NCBI RefSeq assembly: GCF_001514145.1
Contig: NZ_KQ948661.1
Span: 186,001-250,000, forward strand
Origin: Streptomyces canus
GTDB lineage: Bacteria; Actinomycetota; Actinomycetes; Streptomycetales; Streptomycetaceae
DNA length: 64,000 bases
Reading direction: 5' to 3'
The stretch's first letter is position 1; each line of letters begins with the position of its first letter. Below, one piece after another: positions 24,385-33,692 of this stretch. The notes under the pieces were generated by a model, which did no database searches, was not told the origin of the DNA, and saw nothing but the letters and a program-made list of their open reading frames with translations. A program made the position numbers and the translations under genes.

Positions 24385-26511
24385 ATGCAGGTCTGGCCTG
24401 GAGAGGCGTATCCACTCGGTGCCACGTACGACGGCGCCGGCACCAACTTCGCGGTCTTCACGGAGGCCGCGAACCGAGTAGAGCTGTGTCTGTTGCACGA
24501 CGACGGCTCGGAAACGGCGGTGGAACTGCGCGAGAGCGACGCGTTCGTCCGGCACGCGTATCTGCCGGGCGTGATGCCCGGACAGCGCTACGGCTTCCGC
24601 GCGCACGGCCCGTACGCACCCGAGCGCGGCCTGCGCTGCAACTCGTCGAAGCTGCTGCTCGACCCGTACGCGCGCGCGATCAGCGGTTCCATCCGCTGGG
24701 GCGAGGAGGTGTACGGCTATCACTTCGACTCGCCCGACAAGCGCAACGATCTCGACTCGGCGCCGCACACCATGACGTCGGTCGTGGTCAACCCGTACTT
24801 CGACTGGGGCGACGACCGGCGGCCCCGGATCGGGTACCACGAGACGGTGATCTACGAGGCGCACGTCAAGGGCCTCACCATGCGGCACCCGGGGCTGCCC
24901 GAGGAGCTGCGCGGCACCTACGCGGCCCTCGCGCATCCCGCGATCATCGAGCACCTGGTGGAGCTCGGCGTCACCACCCTGGAGCTGATGCCCGTCCACC
25001 AGTTCGTGAACGACCACCGCCTGGTCGACATGGGCCTGAACAATTACTGGGGCTACAACACCATCGGTTTCTTCGCCCCGCACAACGCGTACGCCTCCTG
25101 GGGCGACCGCGGCCAGCAGGTCCTGGAGTTCAAGTCGGCGGTCAGGGCGCTGCACGAGGCCGGGATCGAGGTCATCCTGGATGTCGTCTACAACCACACC
25201 GCCGAGGGCAACCATCTGGGCCCGACGCTGTCCTTCAAGGGGCTCGACAACCCGCAGTACTACCGCCTGACCGACGACCAGCGGTACTACATGGACACCA
25301 CGGGCACCGGGAACTCGCTGCTCATGCGGTCCCCGCACGTACTCCAGCTGATCATGGACTCGCTGCGGTACTGGGTCACCGAGATGCATGTCGACGGCTT
25401 CCGCTTCGACCTCGCGGCGACCCTGGCCCGGCAGTTCCACGAGGTGGACCGGCTGTCGTCCTTCTTCGACCTGGTGCAGCAGGACCCGGTGGTCTCCCAG
25501 GTGAAGCTGATCGCCGAACCGTGGGACGTCGGCGAGGGCGGCTACCAGGTGGGCAACTTCCCGCCGCTGTGGACCGAGTGGAACGGCAAGTACCGCGACA
25601 CCGTACGGGACCTGTGGCGGGGCGAGCCGCGCGCGCTCGCGGAGTTCGCGTCCCGGCTGACCGGTTCCTCCGACCTCTACCAGGACGACGGAAGGCGTCC
25701 CCTGGCGTCCATCAACTTCGTGACCTGCCACGACGGGTTCACCCTCCACGACCTCGTCTCGTACAACGACAAGCACAACGAGGCCAACGGCGAGGACAAC
25801 CGCGACGGCGAGAGCCACAACCGGTCCTGGAACTGCGGGGCGGAGGGCGAGACGAACGACCCCGCGGTGCGGGAACTGCGCGCCCGGCAGATGCGCAACT
25901 TCATCGCCACGCTGATGCTGTCCCAGGGCGTGCCGATGATCAGCCACGGCGACGAGGTCGCGCGCACGCAGCGCGGCAACAACAACGCCTACTGCCAGGA
26001 CAGCGAGCTGGCCTGGGTGGGATGGCCCGAAGCCTCCGGTGAAACGGGGCTCGGCGCCGAACTGCTGGCCTTCACGCGCGCGATGGTGTGGCTGCGCAAG
26101 GACCACCCGGTCTTCCGCCGTCGCCGCTTCTTCCACGGACGGCCCGTGGAGGGCACCCACGACGAGCTGTCGGACATCGCCTGGTTCACGCCCGAGGGCA
26201 AGGAGATGACCCAGCGGGACTGGGACCGCGCGCAGGCCTCGGCGCTGACGGTCTTCCTCAACGGCAACGCGATCTCCGAGCCCGGCCCCCGCGGGGAGCG
26301 GATCACCGACGACTCGTTCCTGCTGATGTTCAACGCCTCCCCCAAGGCGCTGGACTTCGTGGTGCCGGTCAACCACGGCCGGCAGTGGCAGGTCGTGGTC
26401 GACACCGGCCGCCCGGACGGGGTGCCGCCGGGCACGGGCGTGAAGGTGCCGGCCGGGGATCGGCTGACGCTGGTGGACCGCAGCATGGTGGTGCTGCAAC
26501 GGCCCGTCTAG
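24385..26511 (+). CDS. glgX: glycogen debranching enzyme (GlgX type)
   Basis: 708 residues, full length. An N-terminal CBM48-like domain (YPLGATYDGAGTNFAVFTE) is followed by a GH13 barrel with DVVYNHTAEGN, DGFRFDLA (nucleophile Asp), LIAEPWD (acid/base Glu) and FVTCHDGFTLHDL. It hydrolyses alpha-1,6 links in phosphorylase-limit glycogen and releases maltooligosaccharides. These are the substrates of TreY and TreZ encoded nearby, so this is the feeding step of the TreYZ trehalose route. Confidence 0.96.
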   Translation: MQVWPGEAYPLGATYDGAGTNFAVFTEAANRVELCLLHDDGSETAVELRESDAFVRHAYLPGVMPGQRYGFRAHGPYAPERGLRCNSSKLLLDPYARAISGSIRWGEEVYGYHFDSPDKRNDLDSAPHTMTSVVVNPYFDWGDDRRPRIGYHETVIYEAHVKGLTMRHPGLPEELRGTYAALAHPAIIEHLVELGVTTLELMPVHQFVNDHRLVDMGLNNYWGYNTIGFFAPHNAYASWGDRGQQVLEFKSAVRALHEAGIEVILDVVYNHTAEGNHLGPTLSFKGLDNPQYYRLTDDQRYYMDTTGTGNSLLMRSPHVLQLIMDSLRYWVTEMHVDGFRFDLAATLARQFHEVDRLSSFFDLVQQDPVVSQVKLIAEPWDVGEGGYQVGNFPPLWTEWNGKYRDTVRDLWRGEPRALAEFASRLTGSSDLYQDDGRRPLASINFVTCHDGFTLHDLVSYNDKHNEANGEDNRDGESHNRSWNCGAEGETNDPAVRELRARQMRNFIATLMLSQGVPMISHGDEVARTQRGNNNAYCQDSELAWVGWPEASGETGLGAELLAFTRAMVWLRKDHPVFRRRRFFHGRPVEGTHDELSDIAWFTPEGKEMTQRDWDRAQASALTVFLNGNAISEPGPRGERITDDSFLLMFNASPKALDFVVPVNHGRQWQVVVDTGRPDGVPPGTGVKVPAGDRLTLVDRSMVVLQRPV

Positions 26512-26848
26512 CAGGGTGTTCGTGTGCCCGTCACGGGGGTACGCGCGCGTGGGGAGCGTTGTCGGCGCGTCCGGGGTACGAGGTCGGATGCGCCGTCGGC
26601 GTGCGGACGGGACCGTACCGTCGTGCCGCCGAACGTCGGACGTCGGACGTCGGACGTCGGAACGGGACGGTATCGTCGCTGCGTCGACGGTGGGACGGGA
26701 CGGTACCGTCGCGCCGTCGTCAGCGGGACAGCACCGTCCCGTCGCGCCCCCGACGTCACGACGGGACCGTTCCGTTCCCACGTCCGCGTCCCACGCACAT
26801 GGGCCACGCGATGACACGAAAGGCCGCAGGGCGGGTACGTAGGTCTGC
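26512..26848. repeat. non-coding spacer with degenerate GGGACNGTANCGTCG repeats
   Basis: The 337-base glgX-treY gap has no gene. It holds about five copies of a roughly 26-base unit built around the palindromic core GGGACNGTANCGTC (copies near 26609, 26662, 26695, 26724 and 26762) and, inside it, four exact tandem copies of CGTCGGA at 26634-26661. Repeated CGGTACCG/CGGTATCG cores give many overlapping small hairpins. The function is not known; slipped-strand expansion is the likely origin. Confidence 0.75.
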
Positions 26849-29203
26849 ATGACATCTGAGCGACCCGACCCGTCGGTGCCGACCGCCACGTACCGGCTGC
26901 AACTGCAGCCCGAGTTCCCCTTCGCCGCTGCGGCGGCGGCCGTGCCGTACCTGGCCTCGCTCGGCGTCTCGCACCTGCACCTGTCCCCCGTCCTGGAGTC
27001 CGTCCCCGGTTCGACGCACGGCTATGACGTCGTGGACCACGCGCGTGTGCGTGAGGAACTGGGCGGCGAGGACGGGCTGCGGGCACTGTCGCGCACCGCG
27101 CGGGACCACGGGCTCGGTCTGGTGATGGACATCGTGCCGAACCACATGGCGATGGCCCCGCGCCACAACCGCGCCCTGTGGGAGGTGCTGCGGGAGGGGC
27201 CGAAGTCGTCGTACGCGCGATGGTTCGACATCGACTGGGAGGCACAGGGCGGTCAGCTGCTGCTGCCGGTGCTGGGACACCCGGTCGGCGCGGAGCTCGG
27301 CAACCTCAGGGTGGACGGCGGGGTGCTGCGCTACTACGACCACGAGTTCCCGCTCCGCGAAGGCACCGAGGAGCTCCCGCTGCCCCAGCTCCTGGACGCG
27401 CAGTGGTACCGGCCGGTCTGGTGGCGGCTGGCCCGTACGGAACTCAACTACCGGCGTTTCTTCAGCATCTCGGAGCTGATCGGGGTGCGGGTCGAGGATC
27501 CGGAGGTCTTCGAGGCCACCCACGCGAAGATCCTCCAGCTGCTGCACGAGGGAGTGGTCGACGGACTTCGGGTCGACCACCCCGACGGCCTCGCCGACCC
27601 CGACGCCTACCTCCAGCGGCTGCACGAGGCGACCGGCGGGCGCTGGACGGTCGTGGAGAAGATCCTGGCGGACGGAGAGCAGCTGCCGGCCTCCTGGCCG
27701 ATGGCGGGGACCACGGGCTACGACGCCCTGCGGCACATCGACGGGCTGTTCACGGACCCGGCGGGGTTCGGGGAACTCCTCGGCCAGTACCGGCGTTTCG
27801 CCGCCCCGCAGACCGACCGCGGCGGCGACTGGGCCGCGACGGCACGGCGGGCGGCGTACAAGGTGATCACACACGAGCTGGCCACCGAGACCGACCGGCT
27901 GACCCGGGTCGCGGCACGCGTGTGTGCCGCGTCCCCGGAACCCGCGCTGCGCGACCGGGCACCCTGGGCATTGCGCACCGCGCTCCAGGAACTCCTGGTG
28001 CGCATGGAGGTCTACCGGCCCTACGGTTCCTCGGACGCCGCCGCCGTCGTCACCGAGGAGGCCGCGGCCGAGGCCCGGCCGGCCTTCGTGATCCCCGAGG
28101 AGGCGGGCGCCGTCGACGTCGTACGTGATCTGGTGCTGGGGCGGGCCGGTGACGGGCCGGACCATGTGGAGTTCCGGACGCGGTTCGCGCAGACGGCGTC
28201 GGCGCTGCGGGCCAAGTCCGTGGAGGACACGGCGTTCTACCGGTACGTGCCGCTGCTGTCGGCGACCGAGGTGGGCGGGAATCCCGGGAGCCCGGCGGTC
28301 TCGCCCGAGGAGTTCCACGCCTACTGCACGCGCGTGCAGCGCGACTGGCCACTGACGGGAACCGTGGTGTCGACGCACGACACCAAGCGCAGCGCCGACG
28401 TGCGTGCGGCCCTGGCCGTGCTCACCGAGTGCCCCGAGTGGTGGGCGGACACGCTGGCCGAGGTGACCCGCGCCGGCGACGGTGTGCCGGACGCACAGCT
28501 GGCGTGGGCGGCCTGGCAGACGGTGTTCGGGCTCGGCCCCGCGGCCCCGGAGCGGATCCAGGAGGCGCTGTTGAAGCATGTGCGCGAGGCGGGGCTGTAC
28601 ACCAGCTGGACGGAGCAGGAGCCGGCGTACGAGGGGGCGGTGGCGGCGTTCGTGGCGGCCGGGCCGTGCGGGCCGCAGGGCGACCATGTGGCCGCGTTGC
28701 GCAGTCGCCTCGTGCCGCACATCCGGGCGAACGAGCTGGGTACGGCCCTGGTGCAGCTGACGATGCCCGGGGTGCCCGACGTGTACCAGGGCACGGAGGG
28801 CACGTACCTGGCGCTGGTGGACCCGGACAACCGGCGACCCGTGCGCTTCCCGCCGGAGGACTCCGGCGACAAGGGCGCGCTCACGGCAGCGGCGCTGCGG
28901 CTGCGCCGACGCCGGCCGGATGTCTTCGGTGACGCGGCGACGTACACGCCGCTGGTCGCGGAGGGGCCCTCGGCGGCGCACTGCGTGGCGTTCGTGCGCT
29001 CCGGGGAGGTGGTCACCGCGGTGACCCGGCTGTCGCTGCGGCTGGCGGAGGCGGGCGGCTGGCGGGAGACGGTGCTGCCGCTGCCGCCGGGCGTGTGGCG
29101 CGATGCGCTGGTGCCGGAGCGGGAGTTCTCCGGGCACGCGCGCGTGGCGGAGCTCCTGGGCGAGTCGCCGGTGGCGCTGTTGGAGCGGGTCGCCACGGAC
29201 TGA
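26849..29203 (+). CDS. treY: maltooligosyl trehalose synthase
   Basis: 784 residues, the usual TreY size. The start TATYRLQLQPEFPF and GH13 regions MDIVPNHMA, LRVDHPDGLADP, VVEKILADGEQLP and STHDTKRSADVRA are diagnostic. It converts the reducing-end alpha-1,4 bond of maltooligosaccharides to alpha-1,1, giving maltooligosyl trehalose for TreZ. It is read in the same direction as glgX but separated by the repeat region, so it may have its own promoter. Confidence 0.96.
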   Translation: MTSERPDPSVPTATYRLQLQPEFPFAAAAAAVPYLASLGVSHLHLSPVLESVPGSTHGYDVVDHARVREELGGEDGLRALSRTARDHGLGLVMDIVPNHMAMAPRHNRALWEVLREGPKSSYARWFDIDWEAQGGQLLLPVLGHPVGAELGNLRVDGGVLRYYDHEFPLREGTEELPLPQLLDAQWYRPVWWRLARTELNYRRFFSISELIGVRVEDPEVFEATHAKILQLLHEGVVDGLRVDHPDGLADPDAYLQRLHEATGGRWTVVEKILADGEQLPASWPMAGTTGYDALRHIDGLFTDPAGFGELLGQYRRFAAPQTDRGGDWAATARRAAYKVITHELATETDRLTRVAARVCAASPEPALRDRAPWALRTALQELLVRMEVYRPYGSSDAAAVVTEEAAAEARPAFVIPEEAGAVDVVRDLVLGRAGDGPDHVEFRTRFAQTASALRAKSVEDTAFYRYVPLLSATEVGGNPGSPAVSPEEFHAYCTRVQRDWPLTGTVVSTHDTKRSADVRAALAVLTECPEWWADTLAEVTRAGDGVPDAQLAWAAWQTVFGLGPAAPERIQEALLKHVREAGLYTSWTEQEPAYEGAVAAFVAAGPCGPQGDHVAALRSRLVPHIRANELGTALVQLTMPGVPDVYQGTEGTYLALVDPDNRRPVRFPPEDSGDKGALTAAALRLRRRRPDVFGDAATYTPLVAEGPSAAHCVAFVRSGEVVTAVTRLSLRLAEAGGWRETVLPLPPGVWRDALVPEREFSGHARVAELLGESPVALLERVATD

Positions 29204-29332
29204 CCGGGCGCGAGTGGATGAGGCGGGGGTGGCCGTCTGCGGCCGGGTCTTGCGCAGGAGGTCCGCGAAGGCCTCGGCCGCGCCGGTGAGCGGCACGAGC
29301 GCCGCGGCGGCCCCGGCGGGTACAGCACTGCC

Positions 29333-29500
29333 CTACGTGCCGCAGCCCTCGGTCTCAGGTCTCGTGCGGAATTGGTTGCCCGTGTCCGGAGTGCCGTCGC
29401 CCTCGGCGGCCACGTAGAGGTGTTCCACGGGATAGCCCTTTCTCGTCAGCAGGTAATCAGGTCCAGTCCCAACCGCCGCGGTGACGCCTGCGGCCTTCAT
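29333..29500 (-). pseudogene. possible gene remnant, 55 residues
   Basis: Between treY and the first M14 gene, the minus strand shows an open stretch ending YLLTRKGYPVEHLYVAAEGDGTPDTGN, a protein-like composition with lower GC than neighbours. No good ribosome site or recognisable family was seen. It may be the end of a decayed gene, or a real small ORF. The rest of 29204-29736 shows nothing else convincing. Confidence 0.3.
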
Positions 29501-29736
29501 CGCGAAGGTGGTGACGGAGACCGGCGGCGGCCGGGTCCTCGGGCCGCATTCCACGCTGCACCAGCAGTGACGCCGAGTCGCTGGAGGGGGCGCAGGCGCG
29601 TGGGCAACCCCGTCGGCACCCACACTTCTACCAGGTGCCGGCAAATGCCTCCGGGCGCCCCCTGGAGGCTCCCCCACGGCGCGCTTGACAGCTCAACCAG
29701 ACCGTGGGGTACTGCGAACTGCGAGGCCGGTCGGAC

Positions 29737-30996
29737 GTGTCGGGGGTGAGTCTCCTGCCGGAGCTGCGCTACCCCACGGTGACCGAACTGGTTTTGTCCG
29801 CGAGGGCGTTGGCCGCACAGCGCCCCGACGTCTGCCGGCTGAGGCAGGTGGGTGTCTCGCGAGCGGGCAGGCCCCTGCATGTGCTGTCGATCGGTCATGC
29901 CCGCCGGGCCGTCCTGGTGGTCGCGGGCGCCCACTCCAACGAACCGACCGGCGGCCCCGCCGCCCTGTCGGTGGCCGCACGGGTCCTGGCCGAGCGGGAG
30001 TTGAGATCGGGCACGTCCTGGCACTTCCTGCTGTGCGCCGATCCGGACGGGGCGAGTCTCCATGTCACCCCGGCTCCGCGCAGCCTCTTCGACTACCACC
30101 TCGGCTTCTTCCGGCCCGCCGGAGAGGAGCAGCCGGAGTGGGCGCCCGCGATGCTGCCGCCCGATCGGCTGCCGCCCGAGACCCGCATCCTGACCGGGCT
30201 GATCGACGAACTGCGCCCTTACCTCCAGGTGTCTCTGCACGGCACCGATCTGGGCGGCAGCTGGGTGCAGTTGACGAAGGACGTGCCGGGCCTCGCCGAG
30301 CCGTTCTCGAAGTCCGCGGCGGAGTTGCACATCCCGGTGGAGACCGCTGCCTCGGACGCGGCGGGCTGGCCGGCGTCCGGGCCCGGGGTGCATGTGATGC
30401 CGGCGCCGGGCGCGGGGGCGGCCTACCCGAGCATGCCGGACGACGCGCGGCGCAGCACCTGGTATCACGCGCACCGCTACGGCGGTCTGACCGCGGTGGT
30501 GGAGGTGCCGATGTGGGCGAGCGACCTGGTGGACGATCCGGCGCCGCATCCGACGCCGGCGGCGGCGATGGGGCGGCTGGCGGGCCGGCTGCTGCGCCAG
30601 TCGCGGGCGGTGGACCGGGTGCTGGCGGATGCGCTGCCGCGTCTGGAGGGCGTCGACGGGCCGCTGCTGCGGGCCGCCACCTGGAGCCTGGGGCTGGTTC
30701 CGGGACTGGCCGCGGACTGGATCGGCACCCGGCCCGCCGACGAGACCAGGGCGTACATCGGCAGTGTGGACGCGTTCTCCCGTCGGCTGCCGCTGCGGGC
30801 GGCGGCCATGCTGCTGCGGGTCCTGCGGGAGGCCGACGACCGCGCGGCACCGCGTCTCGAAGGGCTCGTCAAGGCCTGGAGCGACGCCTTCGCGGACCGT
30901 TTCCAGGCCCGCTGGGTGCCGTTGGAGCACCAGGTGGAGCACCAGGCCCGCACGGTCGTGGCGGTGGCGCTGCACGCGCGCGTACGGGCGGACTGA
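29737..30996 (+). CDS. M14 family zinc carboxypeptidase-like protein (paralogue 1)
   Basis: 419 residues from the GTG at 29737; GCGAGG lies ten bases upstream, and other GTGs at 29704 and 29746 are possible. Zinc ligands HSNE (AGAHSNEPTGG) and the histidine of LQVSLHGTDLGG are present, and the catalytic glutamate is in TAVVEVPMWASDL. No signal peptide is visible, so it is probably cytoplasmic. It would remove C-terminal residues from peptides or act on a peptide-like amide. A paralogue lies 0.5 kb downstream in the opposite direction. Confidence 0.85.
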   Translation: MSGVSLLPELRYPTVTELVLSARALAAQRPDVCRLRQVGVSRAGRPLHVLSIGHARRAVLVVAGAHSNEPTGGPAALSVAARVLAERELRSGTSWHFLLCADPDGASLHVTPAPRSLFDYHLGFFRPAGEEQPEWAPAMLPPDRLPPETRILTGLIDELRPYLQVSLHGTDLGGSWVQLTKDVPGLAEPFSKSAAELHIPVETAASDAAGWPASGPGVHVMPAPGAGAAYPSMPDDARRSTWYHAHRYGGLTAVVEVPMWASDLVDDPAPHPTPAAAMGRLAGRLLRQSRAVDRVLADALPRLEGVDGPLLRAATWSLGLVPGLAADWIGTRPADETRAYIGSVDAFSRRLPLRAAAMLLRVLREADDRAAPRLEGLVKAWSDAFADRFQARWVPLEHQVEHQARTVVAVALHARVRAD

Positions 30997-31045
30997 GCCG
31001 ACGTCGCTCCACGCGTGTGTGCGTCACCACGCCACACGTCACGCC

Positions 31046-31468
31046 TCAGCTCTCCAGGGCGAAGACCGCCCCGGTCCGCGCCCGCATCACACATCCGTTC
31101 GGGAAGGTCTGCCGGTACTCGACCGGTCGGCCGTTCCACTCTCCGTCGGCCTGGGCGGTGACCGGTGCGTAGAGCATCGTGCAGTAGCCGTCCGCAGGCG
31201 GAAGTGAGCCGATGTCGCCGTTGACGGCGGCGAGTTGGTCGCAGGCCTCGGCTGCCCGGCCGTGGCCCTGGGGCGGGTCGCACAGCAGGAGGGTGCCGCG
31301 GGTGTCGCCGGAGCGGCCGTCGCCCTTGGTCACCATGAGGAAGAGGTGGTCTCCGGTGGAAGGCCCGGTCGGCGCGGGAGCCGCGGCGGCGAGGAGCAGG
31401 ACGGCCGCCACCGTCAGACCCGCGCGTGCCGCTCGCCGTACCGCCGTCGCTGTGATCGTGAACGTCAT
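31046..31468 (-). CDS. subtilisin inhibitor-like protein (SSI family)
   Basis: 140 residues with a signal peptide (RAGLTVAAVLLLAAAAPAP). The mature part has the SSI cysteine pattern LLCDPPQGHGRAAEACDQL and GYCTMLYAPVTAQADGEW, then FPNGCVM. The reactive site is the bond after methionine in CTM-LY, so the P1 residue is Met as in classical SSI, favouring subtilisin or chymotrypsin-like targets. The ATG overlaps the stop of the upstream M14 gene (ATGA), which couples translation. SSI proteins are exported and control extracellular proteases. Confidence 0.9.
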   Translation of the reverse strand: MTFTITATAVRRAARAGLTVAAVLLLAAAAPAPTGPSTGDHLFLMVTKGDGRSGDTRGTLLLCDPPQGHGRAAEACDQLAAVNGDIGSLPPADGYCTMLYAPVTAQADGEWNGRPVEYRQTFPNGCVMRARTGAVFALES

Positions 31469-32829
31469 TCCCGATGCATCGGCACGGCAGCCTCGGAACC
31501 CCACCCCGGCTCACCCGAACGGGAGCATGCGGGCGCGTGCCGCGCGGCGAGTTCGAAGGCGGCGAGCACCACCCGCGACTGGTACTCGATCTGGCGCGGG
31601 ACCGGGATCCAGCGCGCCCCGAAGCCGTCGTGGTAGTCGGCGCACCAGATGTCGATGAGCCGGTCCAGCTCCGGCAGGGCCCCGGCCGGGTCGGCGCCCG
31701 CGCGGGTCACGAGCTGGTGCAGGAGCCCGGCCGTGCGCAGGGCCAGGCGCCGTCCGGCGATGCGCAGCGCGGCCAGGTGGCCGGTGCTGAGCGGGGGCAG
31801 CGGGCGGCCGCCGTCGATGACGTCGGGGTCCCAGGCGTCGGCGAGTCCGGGGCCGACCAGTAAATAGTCCTCGACCGGGGCGAGCAGGCGGGCCGCGTCC
31901 GGGGCGTCCGACACCTGCGGGCGGATCCGCGCCAGGACGTCCTCCAAGAGGCGTGCGTCACGGCGCAGTGTGTGGCTGACGGTGCGCAGCACGGCGGCCG
32001 CGTCGGCGGGTGTGCCGCCGTCCTCGACGGCGGCCACGCCCCACATGGGTGCCTCGACGACGGCGGTCACGGTGCCGTGCCGGTGCGGGTGGTACCAGGT
32101 CGACTCGACGGCGGCCTCGGTGATGGCGGCGGCCAGGTCGCCGCGGCGGGGCGGCGGGATCCGATAGACGGCGGGGCCCAGGCACGGCCAGTACAGGGTG
32201 TCGTACGGGCCGAGCTCGCGGGGGACGCCCAGCCGGGCCGCCGTGTGGGCGACGCGCCGGGCGAGGCCGGGCAGGTCGCGGGTGAGTTCGACGAAGCCGC
32301 CGCCGACGTCGACGCCGTGCAGGGAGCACTGGAGGAAGGGCCGCAGTTCGTCCTGGAGGGCGAGGAGGGTGCGGGTCTCCGGAAGCGCGGCGGCCTCCGC
32401 GCCGTCGGGCAGCCATTCCGGCTGTTCGCCGAAGCCGGGCCGGAAGAAGTTCCGGAAGTAGCGGTCGAGGGAGTACGGGCCACGCAGCCAGCCCTCGTTG
32501 CGGCGCAGGCCGTCGGGGTCGAGGCAGAGCAGGAGGTTCCAGGTGGCGTCGGCCTCGACGGTGAGCCGGGGGTCGGCCAGCGCCCGCTCGGCCAGCCTGA
32601 GGACGGTCCCGCCGCCCACGGGCTCGTTGGCGTGCGGACCGGCGACGACGAGGGCCTGGCGGCTGCCGTGGCCGACGGAGAGCAGCCACAGGGGGTTGCC
32701 CGCGCGGGAGGTGCCGGCGCGGCGCAGTCGGGCGTCTGCGGGGTGGCGGGCGACGAGCGCTGCGGCCCGTGCGCCGAGTTCGTCGACGGTCGGGTAGCGG
32801 AGGAGGGGCGGCAGGGCACACCTCCACAA
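31465..32829 (-). CDS. M14 family zinc carboxypeptidase-like protein (paralogue 2), TTA codon
   Basis: 454 residues from a TTG at 32829; the start is uncertain, since no ATG or GTG with a ribosome site precedes the conserved LPPLLRYPTVDEL. It is a paralogue of the 29.7 kb gene: zinc site AGPHANEPVGG, histidine LQCSLHGVDVGG and glutamate TAVVEAPMWG. An in-frame TTA codon at 31861-31863 makes its translation dependent on the bldA tRNA. The stop overlaps the SSI start by four bases. A C-terminal tail of about 25 residues (ACSRSGEPGWG) is extra. Probably cytoplasmic. Confidence 0.83.
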   Translation of the reverse strand: MWRCALPPLLRYPTVDELGARAAALVARHPADARLRRAGTSRAGNPLWLLSVGHGSRQALVVAGPHANEPVGGGTVLRLAERALADPRLTVEADATWNLLLCLDPDGLRRNEGWLRGPYSLDRYFRNFFRPGFGEQPEWLPDGAEAAALPETRTLLALQDELRPFLQCSLHGVDVGGGFVELTRDLPGLARRVAHTAARLGVPRELGPYDTLYWPCLGPAVYRIPPPRRGDLAAAITEAAVESTWYHPHRHGTVTAVVEAPMWGVAAVEDGGTPADAAAVLRTVSHTLRRDARLLEDVLARIRPQVSDAPDAARLLAPVEDYLLVGPGLADAWDPDVIDGGRPLPPLSTGHLAALRIAGRRLALRTAGLLHQLVTRAGADPAGALPELDRLIDIWCADYHDGFGARWIPVPRQIEYQSRVVLAAFELAARHAPACSRSGEPGWGSEAAVPMHRE

Positions 32830-32967
32830 TGTGGTGCCGTCGGTTCACCTGGTGTGCATGGTGTACGCACAGTCAGTCACGAGTTCAGGGGTACGTCAAC
32901 ACCGCGCGACGGACAGGGTTTTAGGTCGCGACGGCACGTAAATCCCAGGCCAGAGGTGAGGTTGTGC

Positions 32968-33519
32968 TCAGTTGACCGCGAGCCGGAAGGCCATCCGGCC
33001 GAACCCCACCTGGTCGCCCTCACGGACGACGGCGGCACCGATGACCCGTCGGCCGTTGACCGTGGTGCCGTTGGTGGAACCGAGATCCCGCAGGACCCAC
33101 ATGCCGCCCTGCCGGCTGAGTTCGGCATGGACCCGGGAGACCGTCTCGTGGGTCAGCCGCAGGCCGTTCGCCGGATCGCGGCCGATGCGCAGCGCGTGGC
33201 CGCTGCCGGGATGCGGCAGCAGCAGCTTGGGCAGGCGCTCGGCCTGCCACGCCCTGCGCAGCCGTACGGTGAAGCCGGAGACGGCCTCGACGGTGCCGAA
33301 CACCAGGCGCGAGACGCGGCTCTCCTGGGGCAGGTCGACGGTGAGCGCGGCGAGTTCGTCGGACCGGCGAGCGATGAGGGCCAGCTCCATGCGGCGCACG
33401 AACGTGTCGTGCGACAGGCGGCCCATGGCGACGCCGTCACGGAGCACCTTCAGCACCTTGTCGCGCTCCGCGTCGGACAGCCGCGCGGGGTACGTGTTGA
33501 ACTCGAAGGACGACGTCAC
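32968..33519 (-). CDS. DUF1707-FHA domain protein
   Basis: 183 residues from the GTG at 33519. A DUF1707 domain (ARLSDAERDKVLKVLRDGVAMGRLSHDTF) occupies residues 10-60 and a fork-head-associated domain the C-terminal half: LRIGRDPANGLRLTHETVSRVHAEL with the phosphothreonine-binding R, S and H, then LRDLGSTNGTTVNG. It should read Ser/Thr kinase phosphorylation signals in the cytoplasm. No kinase gene is adjacent. No clear ribosome site is seen, so the start is tentative. Confidence 0.88.
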   Translation of the reverse strand: MTSSFEFNTYPARLSDAERDKVLKVLRDGVAMGRLSHDTFVRRMELALIARRSDELAALTVDLPQESRVSRLVFGTVEAVSGFTVRLRRAWQAERLPKLLLPHPGSGHALRIGRDPANGLRLTHETVSRVHAELSRQGGMWVLRDLGSTNGTTVNGRRVIGAAVVREGDQVGFGRMAFRLAVN

Positions 33520-33692
33520 GTTGGTGATTGTCGGGCAGTGAACCCCGGGTGTCCAGAAAACGAGACAACGCCCGTCACCGGCACGTACCTGACGACACCT
33601 GCCGCAAAGGGGAAGATTCACAGGCGGATTGATCGCGTTTGACGCCACCATGGACGGGCTACATCACGGTGAGCAGACGAAGGGGACCGTCC

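Noticed and set aside
26634..26661. CGTCGGA tandem copies as a CRISPR array
   Set aside because: Seven-base units with no spacers and no cas genes nearby.
26756..29296. Very long open frame antisense to treY (over 800 codons)
   Set aside because: High GC makes long shadow frames; no domain is visible and treY itself has all catalytic motifs.
29204..29300. LysR-like C-terminal fragment on the minus strand (LTGAAEAFADLLRK)
   Set aside because: Too short, with a stop just upstream, and it runs into treY antisense; similarity is by eye only.
31958..32848. Alternative frame over the M14 gene beginning GTGAACCGACGG
   Set aside because: Its translation is Arg/Pro-rich shadow without motifs, while the other frame holds the zinc site.
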